Positions 46,391-59,350 of a stretch of DNA of 64,000 nucleotides are shown piece after piece. Each line of letters starts with the position of its first letter. The stretch's first letter is position 1. Made by a program: the position numbers and the translations under genes. The notes below the pieces were generated by a model. It worked only from the letters and a program-made list of their open reading frames with translations. It was not told where the DNA came from and made no database searches. The DNA is from Metridium senile (taxonomy: Eukaryota; Cnidaria; Anthozoa; Actiniaria; Metridiidae), in the NCBI GenBank assembly GCA_949775045.1, contig OX459103.1, positions 6,024,502 through 6,088,501 of the forward strand, read 5' to 3'.

Positions 46391-46535
46391 TATAGAGCAG
46401 ATTTCGTACGAATATGAAAAGCTCGGTACGGTACGGTCAAAAACACGTCGAATAATACTACAATATTACGGTCGCGGCAAGGCACGCACACGGCACTGAA
46501 CAAGTCACAGTCGTACGAAACTGATCTGCTCTATA
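46391..46535. mobile_element. Foldback element family Y, copy 2
   Basis: TATAGAGCAGATTTCGTACG at the left pairs with CGTACGAAACTGATCTGCTC, then TATA, at the right. The interior CGCGGCAAGGCACGCACACG, then GCACTGAACA, is shared with the copy at 17529. TATA flanks both sides. Confidence 0.88.
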
Positions 46536-46818
46536 ACTCAGCTAATTTTGCTTATTGAATAAAAAAAAATCATTTCTTTTTACTAGCTTGTCGACAATGA
46601 GTACAACTGTTACTTCTGAGCATAAAAAAACCTGGCTGAAATGTTTGAGTTTTTATCCCATTCAAAAAACTAACCTGTATAGTAGTAAATAACTAGCTTG
46701 GAATATTAGTGAGCAAGGCCTGTATAGATTGATGATTATGTGGCTTACTAGTGAATGGGGTTCGGGAGTAATACTAGATTGGATATTAACACTTTAGTGT
46801 TAACAATATTAGCAGATC

Positions 46819-47121
46819 TTAGACGAATTGGTTCAAGTGATGAACCTTAAGATTGTTCAAATCAGAGATGATACGCTCAATTGTGTCTATAGCGTGTTTA
46901 TTGTTTATTTGGCTAGTGTTTCTTTTTTGTAAACTAGTTATAGCGCAAAGATTAGTTTCACTCCAATGAATATCAATACATTTACTGATTTTATTTTCAT
47001 ATATATTTATATCTTTACTAGATTTTGTTCCTAAACTTAACCTTCTATTCAACGACTGGAATTTAAAATCTGTGCATGTGGAACTCACACAAATAACAAC
47101 AAATATAAAACAATATATCAT
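46819..47121 (-). CDS. Hypothetical small secreted peptide precursor
   Basis: A single open frame from ATG at 47121 to TAA encodes 100 residues. I do not recognise a family. The N-terminus MIYCFIFVVICVSSTCTD looks like a signal peptide. The remainder is polar and mixed, unlike the repeat-derived frames elsewhere. It has two cysteines 13 residues apart (SKCIDIHW and TNLCAIT) between dibasic pairs RR (SLNRRLSLG) and KR (SLQKRNTS), as in processed peptide precursors, and an amphipathic-looking C-terminal helix (AIDTIERIISDLNNLKV). A TATATC motif lies about 60-70 bases upstream. A TTCTACTAG directly before the ATG could be a splice acceptor, so this may be one exon of a longer gene. Evidence is composition only; it may be chance. 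Confidence 0.35.
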   Translation of the reverse strand: MIYCFIFVVICVSSTCTDFKFQSLNRRLSLGTKSSKDINIYENKISKCIDIHWSETNLCAITSLQKRNTSQINNKHAIDTIERIISDLNNLKVHHLNQFV

Positions 47122-47669
47122 CTAGTAGAATACACAACTTGGTTGTTTGAATAAGAAAAACACGTCATTGACAGTGAAGAAAGACGAGATATAAGCACTA
47201 ATCGATAACAACAACACTCTAGTTTGGCGTTTGACGCCTTGGAAAAACCTGTCATCCAGCAAGAAACATAATAGTATAGAACTATCTATTCACACTTCAC
47301 TAGCTTGTAGCACTACACTATGGTGTCAACGAACAATTCAATTCGATATAGGCTTTGATAATGTCTATAAAATTCAAGTACAATTCAGAAAAAAGTCAAT
47401 ATATATATATATATATACTAGTAACTCTAGGCAGTGTCAAAAACATATGATTTGGAAAGACTTTTCCATAAGTAGTTCAACTTGGAAGTACGTCTCGATT
47501 GCAAAGAGGTGCAGAATTCAGCTCCACATCCAGTAATGCAATTTACCAGTGCTCCGTATTGACGAGTTGAGTTCTCAAGTGTCTGGTCCTCTCCGATAAG
47601 TGAAATAAGTACATAAATAAATGTTGGCGTGACATGGCACGGCTAACTCAATTCATTGATGGCAAAGTT

Positions 47670-48545
47670 CTACGATCTCGGCGGTACGTCGTACGCTTGA
47701 TGCTTGTCTGGTGTACTCCAGAACGCAGGTGAACAGTGATGCATCGATGTACGATCCTGTCTAGCATGATAGCCTACATCCATTCCCATGGATGTGTAGC
47801 CACACTGATTATTCACAGGGTTTTGTATTGGTGTTGAATATTGCAATTGCGTACCAGTAGTGTATGTGCTGACGGGCACAGATGTACCCATGTTCATATA
47901 AGGATATCCAGGAGGAACACGAGATGAAGCCGTATTGCAGGGATACCCCAATGGTCCTGAAGCCTGTGCTGAACGCAGCCCTCCTGCAGCAGCTACAGCT
48001 ACAGCAGACTGAACCTGGTTGTACGGTGACCACTTAGGCTGAATAAAGTTATATGGCGTACCTCTTGGATAAGTTGAAATCAAGCCATTGTCGGGCTGGA
48101 GTGTAAGTTGTCGGTTTGGTCTCTTCATCCTGCGTCGACGTCTGTAGTTGCCTTTCTCGAACATATCTTCACATGTTGGGTCGAGGGTCCAGTAGTTTCC
48201 TTTCCTCTCTCCGCCGCCTTCACGAGCAACTTTTATGAAGCATTCATTCAGTGACAAGTTATGCCTAATGGAGTTCTGCCAGCCTTTAGTGTTTTTCTCG
48301 TAAAATGGAAACTTTTTCATGATGTACTGGTAGATTTGACTCAGTGTCAGCCTCTTCTCCGTAGATTCCCGGATAGCCATAGCAATGAGTGCGACATATG
48401 AATATGGCGGTTTTACGTTCGGGTCTTTCGTTTGGTCTTTGCTTTCTGTTTTGACACAATCAGTCGGGCTTGGGGATCCTTCGTCCTTCTTGATTTCTGT
48501 CTCGTGGTTATGCATGTTGTCTTGTTCAAGAGAGGCTGAGGACAT
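47670..48545 (-). CDS. FOXL2: FoxL2 forkhead transcription factor
   Basis: An uninterrupted frame from ATG at 48545 to TAG encodes 291 residues; the frame stays open 5' to a stop but has no earlier ATG. The forkhead domain spans residues about 46-137: [36 protein letters not shown] (recognition helix), [14 protein letters not shown] and [19 protein letters not shown]. This combination is diagnostic of FoxL2, and RRRRRMKRP is the usual nuclear localisation region. One change from the human domain is KVAREGGG for KVPREGGG. The ending MHHCSPAFW resembles the conserved C-terminal MMHCSYW of vertebrate FOXL2. Vertebrate-type poly-Ala and Pro/His tracts are absent. A VKTE motif at residues 31-34 fits the SUMO consensus. 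FoxL2 regulates ovarian and other cell fates in many animals. Single-exon coding structure is usual for the family. Confidence 0.96.
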   Translation of the reverse strand: MSSASLEQDNMHNHETEIKKDEGSPSPTDCVKTESKDQTKDPNVKPPYSYVALIAMAIRESTEKRLTLSQIYQYIMKKFPFYEKNTKGWQNSIRHNLSLNECFIKVAREGGGERKGNYWTLDPTCEDMFEKGNYRRRRRMKRPNRQLTLQPDNGLISTYPRGTPYNFIQPKWSPYNQVQSAVAVAAAGGLRSAQASGPLGYPCNTASSRVPPGYPYMNMGTSVPVSTYTTGTQLQYSTPIQNPVNNQCGYTSMGMDVGYHARQDRTSMHHCSPAFWSTPDKHQAYDVPPRS

Positions 48546-48664
48546 AGCGCTTGTGTGTGACACAGATGATCCAGAAGTGCTCGAGTACGATCTGCGGCAA
48601 AATATAAATTAGAAATTCTAAGAGTTGTTTTGTGTTTGTCTGGTTACGAGACACATGATTGGTC

Positions 48665-48740
48665 AACCAATTCATTATCTCTGACTTGCTATAAATATCC
48701 TGACATCACGAGAACCATTGTTTAACTAGCCAATCAATAT
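48665..48740 (-). promoter_or_regulatory. FoxL2 proximal promoter (TATA and CCAAT-type boxes)
   Basis: On the minus strand a TATA-like GGATATTTATAGC lies at about 48690-48700 with GATTGGCTAG (CCAAT box) about 35 bases upstream at 48727-48737; a second CCAAT pair, GGTTGACCAATC, lies at about 48658-48670. The predicted start near 48665 would give a 5' UTR of about 120 bases before the ATG at 48545. Inferred from motifs only. Confidence 0.45.
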
Positions 48741-48759
48741 CAGTCTTAAAAAGCGCCAA

Positions 48760-51008
48760 TTGATGTCTTCATTTGTCTGTAGCCGAATACGACCACCTAG
48801 TCTGACAGCTGCTATTTCATCCGTTTGGGCCTTAATTGTTTTTTGCCATTTATTCTCATTTTTTAGTTAGTTTGTGGAAGTCCGCATCTCTAAACACATT
48901 CATCTAATTCTAGCTAAATTTCATCGCGAGCATTTGCAAGCCCGACACCGTTATGTTTGCTCGGTGTCGATCGAAGTTCTCATCGCTTGCACCTGTGAAT
49001 TTGCCGAACCTATTCGGTTTAGAACTTCTCATGAATAGGGAAAAAAACTACAATGCATATTGTATGTTGTCTGATCGAAGTATATGCTATTTAGCTTTAA
49101 TTATACGATGTAGATTTTATTTGTTATGATGGAGAGCATCCCGCTGTGCCCTTTTCTGCCGATAACACTATGCCACGCCGAAGAGAGCTTGGGCTTTTAT
49201 CAACCTTTTCATAGTAGTAAAACTTTTCTTCTAACCCTAAAAAGACCTCTCGATTAGCCGCTTAATACATAGGGATTACGATTTCTAAACAAAGCACCAA
49301 AATGTTATAAGTTTGAGAAAGATCGGAGGAATCCCCTTGATATTGATGTAATCACTCATATTACTCGCGAGTTAGTAATACTTTTTTGGAAAATTGCCTC
49401 TCAAGTTGTCTTGATGAGTTTTCTCATGTCATTTGTCATGCTGTTTTATATCAGACTTAAAGAGTTTCACTACTACGTGAAATTATTGGCTGTTAACTTC
49501 GCTAAACACCGCGCGCTAAACAAAAGTCGTTTTCATTGCGCACCGCGCGACTTAGTACTCGTCATCCACAAGACAAAATTATCCAATCAATTTTTTTTTC
49601 GATGGTGTATTGTTTCTTTGTAACATTGATTACACTAAGGCTGTTTTCATGTCGAGCGTTCCCAGTTCATTCTGCGGTCAGTCGGGTACCGATAACCTTC
49701 AATTTGTTTGCACAACCCTCAATCTCTTTTCCCAGAGAGGCTTTGGATAGCTAAATATATACCGCATTAATTGGAGTGTTTAGATTTCTAGGGCACATTT
49801 TAGAGAGGACTTGAAGTGATAAATATTGACCGTTCTCAGATCCATTGACCACTATATTATTATGAAACAAATACTACAGGACAATTTGTAAATACGTCTG
49901 AGAAGTTTTACCATTGATTTTCTTAACCTGTATTTCACTATGCGTGACTTATTCACATTCAAAGACCGACACTTCTATACGATATTCTCTTCCCATTGTT
50001 CATTTTTTATCCCTTTTTTCGTCACAATTCACGGATCACACTCCTCTCACGCTAATTGTATTGTGTTTATGAAAGTAATTACATTGCACTCGCTTCCTGA
50101 ACTTTTATTTTGTCATTTTCGAACGTTCAATCAAAGTACCCGAATTGACATGACATACTAATTTTCGAACGTTTGATCGAAATCGAACGTTTTTTCGAAA
50201 AATCTGCATTTTTCAAAAGCCAATCTTGTTATCACGATTTGTGTGATTGGATATCAATTGTGTTATAAGGCTATTAGAAAACAATAAGATTAAGACTATA
50301 GATGATTTGGATCGTGTTTTAAAAATCACGAACTGTTCGTATTCTAGAGACTAAAGTAAAGTGACGATTTACAGACGATGAAGTTCACTTTTTAGTTTAT
50401 CATAATAAGCTATTTTTCTTTTCACGCCTATCTTAGGCGTTTTACACTCACACGCTGGTCGATGGCCCCGGGGTTATCGAGCTCTCAGTCAGTGTTGTAC
50501 GAACTAATCAGTATGAAACAGTGGGGTGGCAATTACAAATTCAAACCCTATATAATATAATATTATGGACCGCTAACACACTGAAACACTGACGCTTTCT
50601 ACCTTAATAAACTATAGACATTTTAGGAAAATAAATGGAAACTAGCGAGTAAACTAGTATTGGACATGCACATTGTATATAGACACTTTTATAAAACTAC
50701 TAGTGATATTGTACATTTTTGCGAGTATTTGTGATAATATTTTTTGGTGGGGTGTTTTGATTAGGACTTAGTCTAATCAGGTCTTTTAAAACTCTGCTGT
50801 TGTTTCCCTATGTATGATTTTATCAGTTCTTATGTTTGGGTTACTAAATCAAGATATCGCAAAATCACCTCGAAGAATACTTGAGAATTTTTCCCACATT
50901 ACTGTATCTATGACTCCTCTTGAAGATAAGCCTTTCTATTTTTAAAGCTGGTTTTATCGCAAACTGTGATATACTACTAATTCTTTCATTACTGTTGAAA
51001 TGGACACT
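48760..51008. other. Gene-free FoxL2 upstream region
   Basis: No exon is supported. It contains GC-richer patches (around 48930-49010 and 49510-49560) and, at 50160-50205, TTTCGAACGTTTGATCGAAA-type words related to the array that follows. Confidence 0.45.
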
Positions 51009-51360
51009 TGATTTGATCAAACGTTCGAATTGTGTCAACATTGGTTTCTCTGATTAAACGCAAGAAATTTGCGTTTTATTATTTGATCAAACATTCGAAT
51101 TTGTCAATATTGATTCTCTGATTAAACGTTCGAAATGGGATGTTCTATTTATTTTTTCGATCAAGCATTCGAAATTGTCGCTTACTGTGATTAAACGTTC
51201 TAAATATACGTTTTATTACTTGTCCAAACATTCGGATTTGGTTACTTATTGGATGTTTGAAATGCAGTATTTGATCAAACGTTCGAAATGTACTTTTGAT
51301 TGTTTGGCCAAACATTGAAATATGTCAATTTGATACTACGATTAAACGTTCGAATTTAAT
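51009..51360. repeat. Degenerate array of GATCAAACGTTCGAA / GATTAAACGTTCGAA words
   Basis: About nine words of the form (G)ATCAAACRTTCGAA or GATTAAACGTTCGAA are spaced 35-45 bases apart. Between them are GTCAATATTGATTCTCT and GCGTTTTATTA-type links, so the true unit is about 70-90 bases. It lies about 2.5 kb upstream of FoxL2. Confidence 0.75.
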
Positions 51361-54270
51361 GACAAAATACACGAATAAAGGAATTGCATGACACTAAATA
51401 ACTTCTGACTTATTTTTGTTATTTTTTGATAAGCTTTTTTACTTTTTGAGCGAGATCTGATAATGATATTGAAAAGAAAACGTTTTTTTTTGTAACATTT
51501 TGTGAGCTAATTTAAAAATATTTTTATGATATAAAAAGCTATTTTCTTTAATGGTAATATTATATTTGGAAATATCATTAAACTCAAAACTTTTTTTTTT
51601 TGTAACGTTTCTTGTGCTCTTTGAAAAAAGAGGTGCGCTCTCTGATGATCACGAAGATCGTCTTTTGTCTCATTTTTGATAAAATATTTCATTGGTCTTG
51701 ATTTACGGTTCGTTCAAAAACGGTTTTTTTTTCATTTGGTAACTGTTTTGTGATGCTATCGTATTTGTTTGTTAGTCTAGTTAGCTCAAACTTTGGTTGT
51801 ACATTTACTTGCACTTGGTAGACACAACCTACAAGCTGTGATTCATTGTGATGGCGTTACGATACGTACTGAGAAAGCAGCAAGAAAAAAAGTCGATCTC
51901 AGCAGGCAGACCCCGCAAATACGTCTATACAGAAAACACTCCTTTTTACAAACAAACAGATCGCGTTTCTAATCACAGAACGCGATGATCTTTCAGTTTT
52001 TAAACAAATTTGTTAAAACAATACGATACCCTGATATAGTCTTATCAAGAGAATTAAGTAAACGTTAGCTAAGATTTGATCAAAATTTAATTGAGCTGTC
52101 TTCGTGAATGTTATCTTAAGCTTGGAGCTTAGGTCGACTAAATTTTAGTGTGATGCGACAAGTACTAATCAAGATCAAGTAATCGCTGTGTGTGTAGTGG
52201 TATAGTTCTTGTTTAAATAATCAAATAATCTAGTGTTTGAGATGGTCTGTGTTTCTAGTTGCTGGTTGAAAGTGCCACATGTTCGGGAACAGGTCTTTGA
52301 ACGTCGATGAAATCATTGCTAATGTTTAAAAATTGTGAAAATTCCATAATGGAAGGAATAGTAATTCGATATATCTCAATACATACAAGTTGGTAAGGGT
52401 TTCACATAGTCCAATAGTTTGTTGTTTTGAGAAAACTATGCTTATGTTAATAGTTTTTAGTAAACATTACACCGTATAATACAATGTTTATAAATACTTC
52501 AGAAGCGAAGGCTAAACAAAAGGGAAGCTTGTGAGCATTTCTCTCCTCTTTTCCGTGTTTCGCTCGGGGCTGTTTGTGCAATGAAGAAAAAGAAGAGATT
52601 TTGCGGTTTGTTAGAAGAACACAAAAAAACCTGCTATACCTCTCTGATCTCTTGTCATCGAAGTGTTTAAGGGCCGACCCTTGAAATCCACGGATTTTTA
52701 TTCATTCGATTCATTGATGCTAATTTGTGTGTGGAAAAAGGCTGGTTTCTCTGCGTCAGATTATGCGGAAAAGGCCTACTTACTGTTCGTTTGATTGGAA
52801 ATGTCCAACGTATTGTTTAAATTCTGCTATTAGCGTTTTTGCAAAAAGAAGCCGGTTTGGGCAAAGACAATCAAAGAAGTTCCGTAGCACCCGGACTAAT
52901 TCAGAAACAAAATGAACGGCGAAAAAAATACACATAAGAAAATATCCAAATTGAGACTAGAAGCAGGATTGCTGCTTTCCTTGCCGGAAATTGACTTTCT
53001 CAATCAAACAACGAGGCATTTATGTAATCAACTGAAAATAAACGAGAATTTGATTTGGGAACTGTTAGAAAAGATTAAGACAAATTGACTTGAATAGCTA
53101 GTCATTACCTTAACATTTTGTGAAAGTTCAGTGTAGTAGAGGAGCAAGATTGTATGGTTAACACACGTCCAGGTTGTCTAAAGAACACTAGACGTTTGAT
53201 CAATTCCACTAAGCTGCTTTCTAACAATTTTGATTTTTTCTATTAATAATTCACACAACACTTCAAAGGTGTTTGAAAACCATGAAAAAGTTGTGAATTG
53301 TTCTCTTCTACCGGGTTAACCTGTACTGGCTCAAAGCTCCCAGTTCTCGGCCAGAAAATATAAATCCCGCTTCCCAGGGCTTCGACAATCAGTCTTTAAA
53401 TGCGCTCTATAAGTAAAACAGCACGACATTTCAGAAATAAAATGATTTAGTTTTCGCCAAACTGATCAAAAATTAGAGGATTCGATGTGGGTACCACGCT
53501 GTGCTATACTTGTTTGATTGAAGATATGTTTTGTTCAGCACATTTCTATTGCTATTCCGGCCAGGGAAATTGACTTTGCTGTGCGTCATTTTAGAAGAAT
53601 ATTATTCCAGTACAACCCGCTGTTTCCATCAAAATAGCATTGCCAATTTTAAATCTATTTTATCATTATTTACTTCAGTAAAATCATATCATAAAATATC
53701 GGAAGGCTTTTAGGGTTGAATACGTACGGCGTGCGCGCAATTTTCCGAGGGATTTCACACAGCAATTCAAATCAAATCTTGACAGAGCACCCCTTCTTTT
53801 AAACCTACGATTTTTTTGTTTTCAACTTGGATATTGAATTGTTGCCTTTAAATTGTCATAACTATATATTTTGCTTATAGTCTGAATTGTCGCCTTCTGT
53901 TACAGCATCAATACATGTCACCAAAACTGCCAAATACAATAACTAAGCTTTACATCAATGCAATGTTTCGGGAGTATTGAAGATTTGAAAATTGTTCTTG
54001 AAGTTAATTAACTAACCTTTCTTGATACAATGATGTCGGACAATAAGCTGTCAATGTAGTTATGCGATACCGAAACAGTTACACGTGTGTTTTATAGCAC
54101 CTCGTATCCCCCCACACTACACCAGACGGGGTGTGTTGGCACACATTCACAAGAGTGTAAGAGGAAAAACAGCTATAAATATGTTAGATATTTAGATGTA
54201 AAATAAACTTGAGAAAATCTCTACATGGATGGTACCTTCGATAGGGTTAGTTTGAGCTGTGATAACGAAA
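51361..54270. other. Gene-free spacer
   Basis: No exon or RNA gene is supported. A TTTTTTTTTTGTAAC word recurs at 51485 and 51593, suggesting a small duplication. Confidence 0.4.
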
Positions 54271-54274
54271 ACTT

Positions 54275-54612
54275 GAAAACTGGAGGAGGAAAGAAAAGTA
54301 GGAAGAAAGAAAAGAAAGAATGTGACAAAAGGAAGAATGGAAAGAAAAGGAATATTAGGGAAAAACGGAAGAACAGAAAAGAAAGAAAAAAGAGCGAGAG
54401 AGAGATAGAAGGTAGGATAGATAGAAATAGAGGAAGAAGATTGGAAAGATGGGAATAAGAAAATGAAATAGAGAAGGAATTAAAAACCGAATAAATATTT
54501 GCAAGGAGAAAATATACAAAAAGACAGGAAAACGGAAATAAAAAGGGAATAAATGAATAAAAAGAAACGAGAAAGAAAAGTAATGAAAAATATAGAAAAA
54601 GAAAAAGAATAA
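54275..54612. repeat. Polypurine (GAAA-rich) tract
   Basis: About 340 bases with strong strand asymmetry: AGGAAGAAAGAAAAGAAAG-type sequence on plus. The 137-residue minus-strand frame rich in Phe, Leu and Ser is its translation, not a gene. Such tracts can adopt triplex structure. Confidence 0.85.
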
Positions 54613-57600
54613 AATCCACTGCATGTTTTAACAATTGCGAATAGCCTTAAAATTACTGTAAACGTGAAAACAAAAAATATAGGGAAAACTAGCACGATTT
54701 CTTCACATCTTTACATCTTCTAAGATCAGAGATGCCCTTGTTTACTGGCGAAATCTCTTGATAATATTACTTTGTGTATTACTTTAGTACGCAATTATAT
54801 TTTGTCTAAGGGAAGTAAAAGTTGTTCCGCTCAAAGGGGTTAATTATCCATCTAGTGATTGCATTTGAACTTTTGATGAAGCATTTAAGATATACATTTA
54901 AAATATTATAAACTTGACGAGTATCTAAACTGATGACATTATCAACACCATTGAATCATTGGAACCACTCGAATTGAATTGAACAAGAATCTGATTATTT
55001 GAGTGAAAATATTCAAAACCTGATATAATAGAATAGTAAAATTAGTTATCTTTTATAGCACTGTGCCATTGAGTTAACTCAGTAATGTATATAAACATTG
55101 TATATAAAAATAGTTTAGTGAGAGAGACACTTTAATTTTGGTAAAAGCACTCTAATTAAGGGCTTTCAAACATTCTCCCACTTTTATAAATATCACGATG
55201 AAATACTGTGTCAGCACCATCTCATCATAAATTAATATGAACCACTTTAATTTTGGTTGATGAAAGCTACTCTTTGAGCCTTAGAAACATATCAATGAAA
55301 TTTATATTTTTACGAATGTTTAGTGTTGGAAACCACCGTTTTATATTTTGTTTTGTGACATAACATTCTCATTTCATAAACCATACTTAACTATTCGGTA
55401 CAAGCACTCTAATTTTCATCAAAAAATCACGATACATTTTTGTTGAAATTTGAGAAAAAATTATATTTTTCATTATTTTTCAAGCAAACATTTTCCCATC
55501 ACTAACTCGAGACGATAAAATTCTCTCATATCCTGATCCAGGCGATGCATACTCGACTCTTGTCAGTATATCATCGCTTTCAGACGTTATCAACTCGGGT
55601 ATTATGTCTTAGTTGACTTTCACCGATGAACTCCAATCAGAATCATAACATTATTATCAAGAACTAGTGCGTCTTCATGCGGACCCGATTTCCGGGATGT
55701 ATAGGTGGTGTAAATCATGTGAAAGATCCAGGACCAGATTAGGCGGCAATCTGAGCTGTTCAGTTTTGTCACAAGCCTTCGTCGTTATCTGGGTGTAATT
55801 TTGCGTATCTTAGGATCAAGTGTTTGTTTATTTTAAAACATGAAAATAGTAAACTTTCTCAGTGGACTTTAAGAGTTATCAAGAGTTCAAATATTGATTC
55901 ATGCAAACGTGCACATTCATATTCACTCTCACTTTTCCATTTTCAAAAAAATATCCGCGTACAGAATTTTAATTTCACTTCCATAAATTCCATTTTAATC
56001 AGTAGAAACCGGAATAATACAAACTAAGCTTTTTGTGTTGAAGTGGATTCATTTGCTGCAAATGAAACTATTACACTTGTGCTGGCTAAAGCGAAAGAGT
56101 TTGAGCACAAGCGCTCAGCAACTAAACAACGCAAGCCCGCGCTAAAGGCCCCAATGTTTTCAAATCGAAAATACCATTTCACATAACCAATGTCACCGCT
56201 GATGTATTTATAAAACATCAACTCGATCACAAAACAATCTTTTGTTGTTGTGAATAGAAATGTTCATGAGAGTTCTAGCTTCTTCGAAACATGAGGTAAG
56301 GAATTCTAGGTGCTTTCACCGAAATCGACAAGATATTGTTAGTTAGTTTAGTTCGCGTCAATTAACTATGGCGTTGTAGGGTTCATGAGGAATTAATCTT
56401 AGCTAAAAAGGTGCGAGCGTTTCGCGTTATAGTAACGGATAGCAAGCTCTGGCAACTAACTTACCCAGAGAGTACTTAGTAATTTTCATGTGAAATATAA
56501 GTTCACAAAACTAATTACGCTTATTGCAAGTAAAAAAGCTATAAAGTTAACCCTGTGTATAATTATGGTCGTCACGGAATAGTTAGCTTTTTAGGTTAAC
56601 CCTCTTCAACAGAAAAGAACTGTATTGTAGCCGGGTTACTTCTCACCCTAGTACTAAGTTACATGTGAAATCTTGAAAGATGCAAGCCTTCTTAGCTATA
56701 GAAACAGGTACAAATGTCCAATAGATTGTAAAGTTCTAGTACTTTATTAAAAGTCAGTGTATGCACTACACGACGGCTTTTTGTTAGCTTGGCTTCACGG
56801 GTCGGCAAGCCCTAGGAATTCTCGTTTCCCACAGAAAAAAAAATATTTTTAGCTTATTTTACCCGCTGTTTAATAACTCTACCGACATGCAGTGATAATA
56901 GGATTGGCGTCTATATAATACTTGTACTATGTAATTTAGTTAACCCTTTCGGGTTGTCCCGGCCCTCTTACATGCACCCTCCACTTAATTTAGCATATCT
57001 TTGTGTTTCAATTTACTAGCTTTTGTCATGTGGACAACAACTAAACCTTCAAACCTTAACCTTTAAACCTATGCTTCAAATTAAACCAAACTGGTGTTGT
57101 TTTGTTCTTGTTTACCGTTGAGTTCAAGAGCGACAGTTAGCGATCTTCCCACGGTTTTCGGAGAGCTACCTGTTCGTAGTTTTGGTTTTAATCGTGGATT
57201 TTTCGGGTGGCATTTCGCAGTCAATCTGGAACTTATTCTAGAGTTATTATAAGCCGTTATGAACTTTACATGTTTAAAAGACTGGGTCTAGAGTATTCTT
57301 TTTAACTACTTTTGAGGTGTTTTTGTTTCGATTTCAACACATGATGATATTTATTAAATTGTCTACTGTTTCTATAGGCTTTTTAAACTTTGTCGAGACT
57401 TGTAATGATTATATAGTATTACTACTACTTATTGAAACAATGTAAAAATTATAAGGTCATTCTTAAAGGGTTTCTTTCGATTTCGAGCCACTGAAAAAGC
57501 CGTTATGGTATAATCCAGGGATGTTGATATTTAATGTTGCAGTTGGATGATAGAACTGATTACTATTTCTCCGCATTGAAATAAAACGTGTTAGTTCTAT

Positions 57601-59350
57601 AATTGGCACGGAAGGGCGGAAAGGCGGCCTTTAGGTTAAGAAAATCCCATAAAATGCTGGTAATTTAGTCGGTGGCAGTAGTGTTCATTGTCCAAGTAGA
57701 GTAATACATTAACTAAAAAGTTTATCAATTTGTCAAAGAATAAACAGAACAAATTTAAATCAAAAGACAATGGGTTTATCCATGGAAGAAATCGCTCACT
57801 GATCAAACGCTCCACACCGATTCGAATTTTCTTCTTTTCCTTTTTCACTTATACTGCATATCCCGTGATATTCATCTATATACATTTAGCAAAAGAAACA
57901 ATGTCTTTTTCGTATTTCATATATATTTCTCTAACCTTTCCGTGAGGTTTACAAGACGATTTCTCAATTGCATGCAGTAATAGAAATGAAATAGATTAGC
58001 TACGATGGTGCGTTCTCGAATGAACAATTCGAATGAATGATCAACCACGTGTGCAGTTTCATTTCTCACAGGTTGCATTATTAACAGTAATAGCTCTGGT
58101 AGTTTATTAAGATCAATTGTTCGTTTCACCTGATATAATTAAAAACTTGCCAACTCATAATTAAAGTAATGAAACAAAGTGATCTGGGATGGGACGAAGT
58201 TTTAGGAGATGGCCCTACTGTCCGCCTTTTTATAGTATCTTCTTTGTCTTCAATTAAGAAGCATTTCAAAAATTTTCACGCGACACAAATAGTAAAACAC
58301 GAATGGCCCTATACATTTGTTGCGTAAAATACACAACAATTTCAACAGATTATAATTTAAATAAACACTGAATTAAACGAAATTGTATAGCTTAAAAAAC
58401 AAACAATGAAAATACTAAAAAGACACTTGAGATAGAGCACGAATTTCATTAAATTTGCAACACACGAACATACACGATTGTCAAAAGCTAGCAGCATTTC
58501 AAAAATGGCAACATTTCAACTCATGCTGTTGAACCACAGTTAACGCTCGTTTAACCCACTTGGAATCTTGTAAAACCCAAATTAGTTTTTACTTTCAAGT
58601 TCACAAACAAACTAACCAAAGTTTATAATAAAACCATGTATACATTTTGCGGCCATAAAGTGTTTGGTAACATAACAGTGGCAGGGAGAAACGAGTTAGA
58701 CCTAGTTCAACCTTTATGAAATATTGATAAGGAGGGTAACTTCAATATGGGAAACCTGTAATGTCTAGTTATACAGCCAATAGTGTTCAACTTTGACATA
58801 AATATTTTGAATTTTTGAGGCTACCGTTTTAGTAAATATCGAACGTATACAATGGTTGATTTTTTTTTGGATTCAAAACCACCAAAATCGAAACAAATGT
58901 AGGAATTAGCTCGAAAAAGTGAAAAGAAATCTTGCGCTGTTTTAGGAGTATTTCAGTGTACATGTTTTCAGACTGATATTCAAAAGCTATCTATTCTAAG
59001 AATGATAAATTAAAAGTTGAAGGGTTTTTTAATTTTTGGTGGGGTACATCAATTTTTTTTGGCTGAACCAAGTTCCGATTGATGGTCAATTTATATCTTG
59101 CCGCGACAGGCCAAACACTATATATACGATTGTTTGTGTTGAATTCGACTGTTCAAATATTTGATTTAAGCTTGCCAAATTCACTGCCAATATTAGCCAA
59201 ATAAAAAACCCTTCAATCGATAATACAGCTCATCTATTTACTCTACCTAAGTAAACAAAACGTAAAAATTTTGCTAACAAACTGTTTCTAAAACTAAAAC
59301 AATGTTTTAAATTGAGAAGAGCTTTGAGGTTACATTATAATTGGACTTAC
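54613..59350. other. Gene-free spacer upstream of FoxL2
   Basis: AT-rich with no supported exon. Short words such as CACTTTAATTTTGGT(A/T) recur at 55130 and 55241 with a matching ACTCTAATT word, suggesting a very decayed tandem repeat at 55030-55450. Confidence 0.4.

Noticed and set aside
48385..48612. Antisense frame over FoxL2
   Set aside because: It is the complement of the conserved forkhead coding sequence and has no support of its own.
54221..54695. 137-residue and neighbouring frames
   Set aside because: They come from a polypurine tract; composition is almost only Phe, Leu, Ser and Ile on one strand and Lys, Glu and Arg on the other.
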